12,321 bases of DNA from Balneolia bacterium (GTDB lineage: Bacteria; Bacteroidota; Rhodothermia; Balneolales; Cyclonatronaceae): assembly GCA_003566395.1 (NCBI GenBank), contig PXDL01000182.1, forward strand, positions 1-12,321. The letters run 5' to 3'. Shown piece after piece: positions 1 to 6,484 of this stretch; the first letter of the stretch is position 1, and each line of letters opens with the position of its first letter. The notes beneath the pieces are model-generated. The model searched no databases, was not told the origin of the DNA, and was given only the letters and a program-made list of their open reading frames with translations. Made by a program: the position numbers and the translations under genes.

Positions 1-1042
1 AAATCCGATGGTTAGCCACTTCCTGATCAAGTACAAGCTCCATGTTGCCGGTGCCTTTAAATTCTTCAAAAATGAGGTCATCCATACGGGAATTTGTCTC
101 AATAAGGCAGGTCGCGATAATGGTGAGCGATCCGGCGCCTTCGATCTTCCGGGCCGATCCGAAGATGCGTTTTGGAATTTCAAGGGCACGAATATCAAGT
201 CCGCCCGACATGGTTCGTCCTGAGCCGGTTTGAGCGGCGTTATAAGCGCGACCCATACGCGTTAGGGAGTCAATCAAAAGCACAACATCTTCTCCCATTT
301 CAGCCCTTCGCTTGGCGTATCCGAGGGCGAGTTCAGCAATTCGGGTATGGCTCTCCACACTATTATCATTAGAAGAGGCAAAAACGTGGCCCTGCGTGGT
401 ACGGATGAAATCGGTAACCTCTTCGGGGCGCTCATCTATAAGGAGTACGGCCAAATGCAGTTTTTTGTGATAGGTATCTATGGCGTTGGCAATTTGTTTT
501 AACAATACCGTTTTGCCCGTTCGGGGCGGAGCAACGATAAGTGCGCGCTGCCCTTTGCCCACCGGGGTAATAAGATCGAGTACCCGCATCTCGGTCTCAT
601 CGGGTTTGAAAGAGAGTTTAATCTGGGAAACGGGCATAATAGGCGTCTGAAGCTCGAAACGTTTGGCTTTGGTCCAGTCTTCAATCGGGCGGTTGTTGAC
701 CGATAAAATTTCCTGTACCCTTTTGTTTCCTTTCTGATCCTGTTCAAGCTCACACTCGAGGATAAGTCCGGGTTTCAGGTACAGCATTCGAACCATATTT
801 ACGTGCACAAAAGGGTCGTCATCCTTTTGTGTAAATTCATGATTCATTTTACGGAGAAACCCGTAGCCTTTTTCATTGATCTCAAGAATTCCGGAGTAAA
901 CCCCGGCCGGTTTCAGCGGCTGTTGAGTATTAAACTCCGGAACCAGTTTTGAGCCTTTGGCCTTCTTCTGGTTTTTTTGGTTTCCTCCCTTGGAGGTCTT
1001 TTTTCTGGGTTTTTGCTTTTTACGTTTACGCTGTTGACTCAT
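1..1042 (-). CDS. rho: Transcription termination factor Rho (3' end cut by window)
   Basis: Hexameric RNA-dependent ATPase/helicase that ends transcription at Rho-dependent sites. The ATG is at 1042-1040 and 347 codons are visible; the reading frame runs off the window, so roughly the last 60-75 residues are missing. The N-terminus (about residues 1-33) is very rich in Lys, Gln and Asn. A cold-shock-like RNA-binding domain covers about 46-122 (GYGFLRK near 59-65). The ATPase core follows: Walker A APPRTGKT at 171-178, DERPEEVT with the catalytic Glu near 203-210, Walker B VVLLIDSLTR near 253-262, an R-loop-like SGGLDIRALE near 279-288, and EEFKGTGNMEL near 326-336, all close to the E. coli pattern. 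The three-helix Rho_N domain is not evident ahead of the cold-shock domain. The gene lies downstream of an intrinsic terminator and so should have its own promoter in 1043-1312. Identification is secure. Confidence 0.98.
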   Translation of the reverse strand, partial: MSQQRKRKKQKPRKKTSKGGNQKNQKKAKGSKLVPEFNTQQPLKPAGVYSGILEINEKGYGFLRKMNHEFTQKDDDPFVHVNMVRMLYLKPGLILECELEQDQKGNKRVQEILSVNNRPIEDWTKAKRFELQTPIMPVSQIKLSFKPDETEMRVLDLITPVGKGQRALIVAPPRTGKTVLLKQIANAIDTYHKKLHLAVLLIDERPEEVTDFIRTTQGHVFASSNDNSVESHTRIAELALGYAKRRAEMGEDVVLLIDSLTRMGRAYNAAQTGSGRTMSGGLDIRALEIPKRIFGSARKIEGAGSLTIIATCLIETNSRMDDLIFEEFKGTGNMELVLDQEVANHRI

Positions 1043-1140
1043 CAAATTGAAATTAAATTCGGAATTTTTTCTGTTTGTTCGTTCCGGCACGGATTCTCGA
1101 CAGCTTTCGAAAAAGGTGACGTGAACCGGGAGAAGTTCAT
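1042..1140 (-). CDS. Possible 32-codon leader peptide ORF upstream of rho
   Basis: Reading the minus strand, an ATG at 1140-1138 opens 32 codons (beginning MNFSRF) that end in a TGA whose last base is the first base of the rho ATG (TGATG at 1044-1040). Such a junction is typical of translational coupling. I see no Shine-Dalgarno sequence, which is normal for this sequence as a whole. E. coli rho is also preceded by a short leader ORF (rhoL), and rho is autoregulated there by attenuation in its leader; I see no sequence similarity between the two peptides. The ORF could be chance: an open stretch of this length is common. Low confidence as an expressed gene. Confidence 0.25.
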   Translation of the reverse strand: MNFSRFTSPFSKAVENPCRNEQTEKIPNLISI

Positions 1141-1312
1141 GACAAAACCATATCGCATTTCGGAACGACTGACACTAAGTTTCGAACATCCGCAAGCAAT
1201 CTGTATTTGTGGATTCAACTATGATGCCGGCCTTATATAGCGGGCATGCTTTCGGATGTTCAGGTTCCGGCTTTGAGCTGGAAAAGGAGGGCGAATGAAA
1301 GAGAGGCATATG
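1043..1312 (-). promoter_or_regulatory. rho 5' leader / upstream region with nested inverted repeats
   Basis: This stretch between the upstream terminator and rho must hold the rho promoter and leader. It contains a 14-bp inverted repeat with one mismatch: GAACATCCGCAAGC at 1184-1197 and GCTTTCGGATGTTC at 1248-1261. Nested directly against the right arm is a second repeat of 8 bp with one mismatch (ATGCCGGC at 1224-1231, GCGGGCAT at 1240-1247) around the loop CTTATATA. In the minus-strand RNA these could form a long outer stem with an inner hairpin about 140-220 nt ahead of the rho start. A 6-bp repeat, AAATTC/GAATTT at 1055-1067, lies next to the start codon. I could not identify a convincing -35/-10 pair. 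No other gene is apparent here apart from the short ORF noted separately. Confidence 0.45.
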
Positions 1313-1352
1313 CTAAAAAAGCACACACGTAATATCGTGAGTGCTTTTTTAG
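1313..1352 (-). terminator. Intrinsic terminator after the TPR gene (symmetric)
   Basis: Two 17-base arms, 1313-1329 and 1336-1352, are complementary except for one central mismatch and enclose a 6-base loop (TAATAT). Each strand presents a GC-containing stem followed by six T residues (GTGCTTTTTTAG), so it can work in both directions. On the minus strand it lies 27 bases past the stop codon of the TPR gene and before rho, separating the four-gene envelope operon from rho. Confidence 0.9.
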
Positions 1353-1378
1353 AAACCAAATGAAATGTGAAATGTTGC

Positions 1379-2710
1379 TTAGCGTACCGTTGTATTTTCG
1401 CTTATCCATTCGTAGCAGCTTCCGAGATTTCCGCCAACCCGAATTTGCTCTCCGTCTTCCCAGTTCATGTAGAATTTCTCTTCTGCATTAGGCGTGATGC
1501 CCTGATAAGAAGGAATACTGCGTTGAACGCGATTGGAAACCGAATTATCTACCCGGCGCGCGCGCTCAAGGTAATCGATAACGAGCCAGTACACTACTTT
1601 GTCGGTACGATCCAACCCGCCGGAGCTACACTCGTTAACGGCCTGGGCATATATTTCGGCTATACGAATAAGCGGCTCGCCCCAATTGGGGTCCTGTTCG
1701 TTAGCAAGGCGCGCGAAACGACGTGCTTCCTGCAGATTACGCATCTGGAAATGATTGCTTGAAATGCGATAGTTAATACGTGAACGCTGTTGATTGTCGG
1801 CGGCATGATCAAGCGCTTCTCTGAAGAAGCCGATTGCCTCACGGTTGTTGGCCCTGTTTTCGGCATACTCGGCCATCCGCATGATGTTCTCGTAGTTCGG
1901 TTCTCTTTCATAGAGAATTTTTGCTACTTCCTGCTGTTTCTCGCGGTTTCCTTTTCTTTCGTACAGCTCAAACAGTTCGGCATAGATTTCCATTTCTCCG
2001 GCTTCATCTGCATCTTCCATTTGAGTAAGCAGGAAGTCTATTCGCTCTTCAGGCGAGCGGAACAGCTCAGACCGGACTTCATTGAAATGGGATACCACAT
2101 CTGCCGAAGCTATAGGCTGGGTGTTATTCATAATGGTGATGGCATCGTCGCGGAAACCGTTAGCCACTTTTTCACTTACCAGGTATTTGATGAAATACCC
2201 GTCTCCGGTATTTACAAAACGCTCAGCATCAAGCTCAAGCAAATTGTTGTACTCGTTCATAGTCATTATCCGGCCATCCTCAATATCGCGCATGTTAGAC
2301 TGAATAAAACGGGCGCGATTGAATTTCCACTGATAATGATCAATTTCTTCTTCTGTAAAAATGGAGAGGGCACGATCGTACATAATCAGGGCCGAATCCA
2401 CATAAGCTTCACGGAGGGAAGGATCGGATTGTTTAGCAGCGATGCCCTCATAGGCTTCAATCATACGGCGGAAATTGCGATCACCGCGGTATGTGCCGGG
2501 AAAATCTTCCATTTCTTTGGGCCTGTATGTAACAAGCCATCTGCCGTAACGTAGAGCATCTTTGTACTGCTCATTACGTACAGATTCGTTGAAAAGCGAC
2601 TGTACGGCTATGGGTGCAAGATTTAATGGAGTAGGCGGTTCTTCTTCCTGTGCGAAAGATAGCTCCAAACCAAAAAAACCAATCAGGACAAGTAATATCA
2701 GCTTTTTCAT
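1379..2710 (-). CDS. Secreted tetratricopeptide-repeat protein
   Basis: 443 residues. A clear Sec signal peptide (MKKLILLVLIGFFGLELSFA, cleavage likely after A20) is followed by an acidic Pro-rich linker and then an alpha-helical body with TPR-like pairs. The clearest repeats are about 243-360, with A/G/Y spacing and phrases such as AYENRA-type and REALDHAA. The C-terminal ~80 residues form a separate conserved segment: ECSSGGLDRTDKVVYW near 360-375 and CYEWISENTTVR at the very end. C361 and C432 could form a disulfide. From recall, this ending is widespread in Bacteroidota secreted TPR proteins of unknown function. It is the last gene of the operon, 46 bases after the barrel gene stop, and is followed by a strong terminator. 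It is likely periplasmic, perhaps a scaffold or partner for the outer-membrane proteins encoded upstream; that role is inference. Confidence 0.88.
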   Translation of the reverse strand: MKKLILLVLIGFFGLELSFAQEEEPPTPLNLAPIAVQSLFNESVRNEQYKDALRYGRWLVTYRPKEMEDFPGTYRGDRNFRRMIEAYEGIAAKQSDPSLREAYVDSALIMYDRALSIFTEEEIDHYQWKFNRARFIQSNMRDIEDGRIMTMNEYNNLLELDAERFVNTGDGYFIKYLVSEKVANGFRDDAITIMNNTQPIASADVVSHFNEVRSELFRSPEERIDFLLTQMEDADEAGEMEIYAELFELYERKGNREKQQEVAKILYEREPNYENIMRMAEYAENRANNREAIGFFREALDHAADNQQRSRINYRISSNHFQMRNLQEARRFARLANEQDPNWGEPLIRIAEIYAQAVNECSSGGLDRTDKVVYWLVIDYLERARRVDNSVSNRVQRSIPSYQGITPNAEEKFYMNWEDGEQIRVGGNLGSCYEWISENTTVR

Positions 2711-2756
2711 AATGGCTATTGGTCTAATAGAGAGAAAAGAAAAGGTGAATTAAGAT

Positions 2757-4055
2757 TTAGTTAACTCTGCGCTGCAGGAACATCATCTCTGAGAGATTTA
2801 ACGACAACCTGAGTGCAAATATTCTTTCACGTACAAGGTCATTACTTCGGGTGCCCCTAACTCCATAATCAAAACTGACATCAATCGTCGATCCTACGGC
2901 TCTGGATGGTATCCCAAGACCGGTTGTAAACATAATGGTTTCGATATCGGTGTTGTTTATGTTAAGGTGGCCGTCGTCGTAAGACGCACCTAACCGGTAA
3001 ATAAGGCTATTGAACAAGCCGGTATTTCCACGGCTGTAGGCATCATACTCGAACCCCAGACCTACACGCATTCTGTCGGCCATAAAACGGTCGGTATTAC
3101 CGCTGAAGCTATTGTGTTCACTCCACTGCTGATAATGAAACTCGGCCCCGACAAGCGTGTAACGTGAGGGAAAATAAGATATTCCGACGGTTGTCTCAAA
3201 CGGATAGGTAACTTTTCTGTCTCCGAAATTGTCTTCCGGAACAAGCTCCAGATCGTTCAGCGCCTGATTTAAAATTACGCGGCTCGTTATTTTCCGGTTT
3301 GCATTCAGTTCTACAGGCAGGGAGGCGGTAGCCCCGATGGTGATTTGATCATTATCGCGGAAAAGACCGGAGGAAATAGCCATCAGGCCGAAACGGTGGG
3401 CAAAGCCACGGTACCGGGTGCGTTCTACATACCGTGCCGGACCGAAAAGCGTATTGCTGAAAACCAGTTGGCTGTCTTCTTCACGCACGCCGAACATAAG
3501 CGACGGAGCATAACCTACATAAAGGTTTGAAGTCAGCCTGAGTCCGAAACCGACTTCAAGCCGGTTTATTCCGCCGGTACCTGCCACCGCGGACTGATAA
3601 TTTACGGTAGAGAGGGAATCGGCAGTTGGAAGGGTTATTTCGTTAGCCGTAAGGAGTGAATACCGTACGTTGGTTTCCTGAAAAAGACTGGCTGAAACCC
3701 CAAGCCGCTCGCGGAATACGGGTAGCTGAACCTGAAATTTTGAAAATCCAAAATTGGTAGATGAAGCTGAACCTGCATCATTGGAGGCATTATAGGTCTC
3801 AAGGTCTATAGCACCCATAATGGTGGTAAAATAGGAGGTTCCCCACATAGCCGGGTTGGAAAGATTTCCTTTTGACCTATCGGGTACGGCTACGCCTATT
3901 AGCGACATTCCGGCGCCCTGAGGCGATAAAAAATCCTGAGGAGTACCGAGACCGAGATAAGAATAAGTAGATGCATTATTAGCCTGAGATTGCTGGGCCT
4001 GGGCGTTTCCGGCCATCAACATTAGGGCGCATGCTAAAAAACTGAAGTACTTCAA
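2757..4055 (-). CDS. Outer-membrane beta-barrel protein, FadL/OMPP1-like
   Basis: 432 residues starting with TTG at 4055-4053. This start is chosen because it gives a complete signal peptide (MKYFSFLACALMLMAGNAQA, AxA site, cleavage after A20); the next in-frame Met is residue 12, inside the hydrophobic core. The mature N-terminus has YSYLGLGTPQ (31-40) and LSNPAMWG (65-72), the Gly-rich and Asn-Pro-Ala start seen in Bacteroidota FadL/PorV-like barrels. The remainder is alternating amphipathic strands with many aromatic and Arg/Asp/Asn residues and loops rich in Asp and Asn, as in a monomeric barrel of about 14 strands. It could be a FadL-type channel or a PorV-like assembly factor; I cannot decide. 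The TTG overlaps the TGA of the preceding lipoprotein gene (TTGA, 4 nt shared), so the two genes are probably translationally coupled. Confidence 0.82.
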   Translation of the reverse strand: MKYFSFLACALMLMAGNAQAQQSQANNASTYSYLGLGTPQDFLSPQGAGMSLIGVAVPDRSKGNLSNPAMWGTSYFTTIMGAIDLETYNASNDAGSASSTNFGFSKFQVQLPVFRERLGVSASLFQETNVRYSLLTANEITLPTADSLSTVNYQSAVAGTGGINRLEVGFGLRLTSNLYVGYAPSLMFGVREEDSQLVFSNTLFGPARYVERTRYRGFAHRFGLMAISSGLFRDNDQITIGATASLPVELNANRKITSRVILNQALNDLELVPEDNFGDRKVTYPFETTVGISYFPSRYTLVGAEFHYQQWSEHNSFSGNTDRFMADRMRVGLGFEYDAYSRGNTGLFNSLIYRLGASYDDGHLNINNTDIETIMFTTGLGIPSRAVGSTIDVSFDYGVRGTRSNDLVRERIFALRLSLNLSEMMFLQRRVN

Positions 4056-5503
4056 TTATTTTCCGGATTTATTCGGGTTATGATGAGCTTGGGTGCACGT
4101 GCCCCGGAGGTAGTGATAACCCGGGGAGTAATCAGGCCGTTGTTGTTGCCTGAAGTAATGAAAAAATCGGTGTCCTCCCGCTGTTCAAGCTGTATGGCCT
4201 TCACAAGTTCGGTAAGATTTATTCTGTATGAATTATCATTTTCGCGAAGCTGTGGTTCGAAATTCGGAAGCTTTACCACCTGAAACTCCTGTTCGGTTTC
4301 ATTGAGTGTATAAATTTGAAGCCGTCCTGAGCCGGGTCTGTAATGATTCTCCGGAAGCTCTTCAAGGGCATCTATATCATCAAAAAGAAGCAGTTCAGCC
4401 CGGCTTATGACCTGACTGGTGAACCCTCGTTCTTCAAGGCCGAGACCGATGCGAAGGGTTCGCTGCCATGTATTCAAGAGACCGAGACGATTCTCATCGT
4501 CAATGCCGAAATCACTATCTGTCTTGATATTGAAAGCCGCGCCCCGGAAACGGGTGGAAAAGGTGGATCTTCCGGCAAACTCGCCGTTGCCATTGCCATT
4601 ATCGTCGCCGTTATCGAACAATCCGAAAGAAGCGGCATTGCCTTCACCGTTGTCGCCGTCGCCGTTACCGTTTCCGTTGTCGTCTCCCGAACCCGGAGGA
4701 TTGGCTACAAAAAGACGAGAGCCGGTGTAAAAGCGGTTTCCAAGGGTATCCTGGGCAACAACAGCGTTGCTAAAACCGATCATTACATTGGTTTCTTCGC
4801 GGGGGACCAATGTGAATCCGAATTCATTGTTGCGAAGGTTTTCGTTGGGTGAGTCGGTTTCGTGGAAAAGTTCCCGGTAATTATCGGCCCAGCTTTGCGG
4901 AAGTTTGAACAGAACGGAATCCATTTCCGCACTAATTTCAATAGTACCTAAGCTCACAGGATTCTTAACTACTTCGGTTTCTGCATCGGCATCATTCGGC
5001 CTCCAGCGCTCCTCAATAAAATGCAGGTCGAATTGTGCAGTTGAGAGGGTATCGCCGTAAAAGCTGTGCGGACTCAAAAGCAGATAGACCTCGGCGCCGG
5101 GATGCAGTGAGTCGGCAGAGCTGAGGGAGTTTATTCCGGGTGCGATGAATGCCGAACTTTTAATTTCGCCAAGCAAAGGATCGTTGTATTTGCCCGCCGA
5201 GAAGAACGTGAGGTTACCGGTATAAGTTTTCAGATTTGTAAGGGAAAACTCGGTAACGCTGAGTGTATCCACCTGAATATTTTGCTCACCCGGTCCAAAC
5301 GAGGCTCCGGTAAGGTTGCTGTCGTCGCTGCAGGAAATAAAACCGGCAAGCGATACCAGACACATAGCAAAAATTGAGAAAATACGGCTGCGGTAGAGCA
5401 GGGAAGGGGCCGGCTGTGAGGCAGAGCCGGGTACAGTTTCGGAGCTCAGATTAGTTCTCCGGTTTGATGGTTCTGTAGAAGTCGGCAAATTTTGAAGATA
5501 CAT
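4052..5503 (-). CDS. DUF4270-type lipoprotein
   Basis: 483 codons from the first ATG. A lipoprotein signal lies well inside: a hydrophobic run about 41-57 ends in the lipobox FISC, with lipidated Cys at residue 58, followed by SDDSN. The body matches my recollection of DUF4270, a Bacteroidota surface/outer-membrane lipoprotein family: DTLSV early, GKYNDPLLGEIKSSAF, VYLLLSPHSFYGD, and a C-terminal FITSGNN...APKLIITR segment. A Gly/Asn/Asp-rich low-complexity linker (about 267-310) splits it into two parts. The start is uncertain. The ATG at 5503 overlaps the upstream gene by 53 nt and leaves 57 residues before the Cys. A CTG at 5401-5399 would give a textbook 23-residue signal peptide (LLYRSRIF...FISC) without overlap. 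The only other in-frame ATG (5365) leaves too short a signal. Function of the family is unknown. Confidence 0.85.
   Translation of the reverse strand: MYLQNLPTSTEPSNRRTNLSSETVPGSASQPAPSLLYRSRIFSIFAMCLVSLAGFISCSDDSNLTGASFGPGEQNIQVDTLSVTEFSLTNLKTYTGNLTFFSAGKYNDPLLGEIKSSAFIAPGINSLSSADSLHPGAEVYLLLSPHSFYGDTLSTAQFDLHFIEERWRPNDADAETEVVKNPVSLGTIEISAEMDSVLFKLPQSWADNYRELFHETDSPNENLRNNEFGFTLVPREETNVMIGFSNAVVAQDTLGNRFYTGSRLFVANPPGSGDDNGNGNGDGDNGEGNAASFGLFDNGDDNGNGNGEFAGRSTFSTRFRGAAFNIKTDSDFGIDDENRLGLLNTWQRTLRIGLGLEERGFTSQVISRAELLLFDDIDALEELPENHYRPGSGRLQIYTLNETEQEFQVVKLPNFEPQLRENDNSYRINLTELVKAIQLEQREDTDFFITSGNNNGLITPRVITTSGARAPKLIITRINPENN
4574..4705 (-). repeat. Gly/Asn/Asp-rich low-complexity linker in the lipoprotein gene
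   Basis: About 44 codons encode mostly Gly, Asn and Asp. GDDNGNGNG occurs twice (residues 273-281 and 299-307), 26 residues apart, separated by NAASFGLFD. The DNA is an imperfect GNC-type triplet tract, liable to expand or contract. The Asp-rich composition resembles flexible or calcium-binding linkers, but no strict Ca-binding repeat is seen. Confidence 0.75.
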
Positions 5504-6251
5504 CCTGAGGAGAGCCTTGTATTTTTGTGCTTTCTATATTCAATTCGTTGAACAGGTCGTCGAATTCTGAACGGATGTCGTTTCCGGTTACTACATAATC
5601 GGAATAACTTAATCCGGCTTTCAGAAAATCAATCTGTCCGTTGGTAGTTACTTTCGCCTGGTCAACGTCATCGGGAAGCCGCATGACTCCGATCCTGTCG
5701 AGGTCGAAAATTCCTTCATTTTGAGGACTGTGCAGGTTATACACTACTTTTGTTTCTTTAAAGATCGGCTCATTCGCATACACGCTTTTCATGTATGCGG
5801 GAATAAACCCGGCGGCCCAATCGTGGCAATGTATAATATCGGGTTGCCAGCCGAGCTTCTTAACGGTCTCCAGAACCCCCTTATTATAAAAAACCAACCG
5901 CTCGAGATTATCGGGATAAAATTCGTTGGTCTTTGGGTCTCTGAACATGCCTTTTCGCTTGAAAAATGTATCGTTATCAAGGAAATAAACCTGAAGCTTC
6001 GCATTAGGGATACTGGCCACTTTAATACGCATGCTCTCTACTTTATCATCCACTTCAACTTCAATACCGGCCAGTCTTATGACCTCGTGAAGGCGGTTCC
6101 GCCGGTCGTGAATGGTTCCGTATTTTGGAAGTAATATCCGTATCTCAAACCCTTTATCCTGCAGGGATGCCGGTAGAAATCGAAGCATATCCGCGTTATT
6201 GGTAAGGCGGGCGAATGGTGAAATCTCGGCGGCTGCGTATAAAATTTTCAT
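5451..6251 (-). CDS. Half-length GT5 glycogen-synthase-like protein
   Basis: 266 residues covering only the N-terminal Rossmann half (starch synthase catalytic domain) of a GT-B glycogen synthase; the normal enzyme is about 480. The opening MKILYAAAEISPFA and the later HCHDWAAGFIPAY (141-153) and FLKAGLSYSDYVVTGND (209-225) align with GlgA. D144 and H174 correspond to E. coli D137 and H161. The ADP-glucose motif KTGGL (E. coli K15-L19) reads R15-L-T-N-N here, and the whole C-terminal half with the E-x7-E catalytic Glu is missing. After about residue 228 the chain ends in a short unrelated tail. From recall, similar ~270-residue proteins are conserved in Bacteroidota, often beside DUF4270 genes, so this is unlikely to be fresh gene decay. 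Annotation pipelines will call it glgA; I doubt that it makes glycogen. It is the first gene of the envelope operon. Confidence 0.85.
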   Translation of the reverse strand: MKILYAAAEISPFARLTNNADMLRFLPASLQDKGFEIRILLPKYGTIHDRRNRLHEVIRLAGIEVEVDDKVESMRIKVASIPNAKLQVYFLDNDTFFKRKGMFRDPKTNEFYPDNLERLVFYNKGVLETVKKLGWQPDIIHCHDWAAGFIPAYMKSVYANEPIFKETKVVYNLHSPQNEGIFDLDRIGVMRLPDDVDQAKVTTNGQIDFLKAGLSYSDYVVTGNDIRSEFDDLFNELNIESTKIQGSPQDVSSKFADFYRTIKPEN

Positions 6252-6395
6252 AGTGATGTAAGGGAGTTTTGTTAGGATATGGATAGCTGACCCGAAGCCC
6301 GCCCCGATGTAATTCCGGATATTTCCTGCCGGCTGATCCCGGTAAGTCGGGTTGTAGTCATCAATTCCACGGCATGAAATCAGAAGTTACATGCT
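6252..6395 (-). promoter_or_regulatory. Upstream region of the GT5-like / lipoprotein / barrel / TPR operon
   Basis: About 144 bases lie between the terminator after malQ and the ATG of the GT5-like gene. The operon promoter must be here if the terminator is effective, but I found no clear -35/-10 pair and no TAnnTTTG element on the minus strand. The short repeat CCCG/CGGG around 6339-6352 is too weak to call. There is no Shine-Dalgarno sequence ahead of the ATG. Confidence 0.3.
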
Positions 6396-6437
6396 AAAAA
6401 ACGGCTTTGATGCGGTATTCGGCCACAACAAAGCCGT
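6396..6437 (-). terminator. Intrinsic terminator after malQ
   Basis: A 9-bp perfect stem (ACGGCTTTG at 6401-6409, CAAAGCCGT at 6429-6437) is extended in the minus-strand RNA by five inner pairs beyond a single mismatch. It is followed on the minus strand by six T residues (6401-6396). It lies 48 bases past the malQ stop and ends the glgB-malQ unit. Its tail TTTTTTAGCAT is identical over 11 bases to the tail of the terminator at 1313-1352. Confidence 0.88.
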
Positions 6438-6484
6438 AATAATAAAGACGCGTAATATACGAATTACCCGTCAGTAATTAAAGG

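Noticed and set aside
1790..2554. Long plus-strand open frame of 254 codons
   Set aside because: It lies antisense inside the TPR gene, has the composition of a reversed coding sequence and no recognisable domain; the minus-strand gene has a signal peptide and family features.
5399..5460. Idea that the GT5-like gene is a full glgA broken by a frameshift or early stop
   Set aside because: The sequence after its stop encodes the lipoprotein, not the GT-B C-terminal half, in any frame, and similar half-length proteins are known in the lineage.
6451..6466. Inverted repeat GTAAT/ATTAC just after malQ
   Set aside because: Only 5 bp, AT-rich and without a following T-run; the real terminator is next to it.
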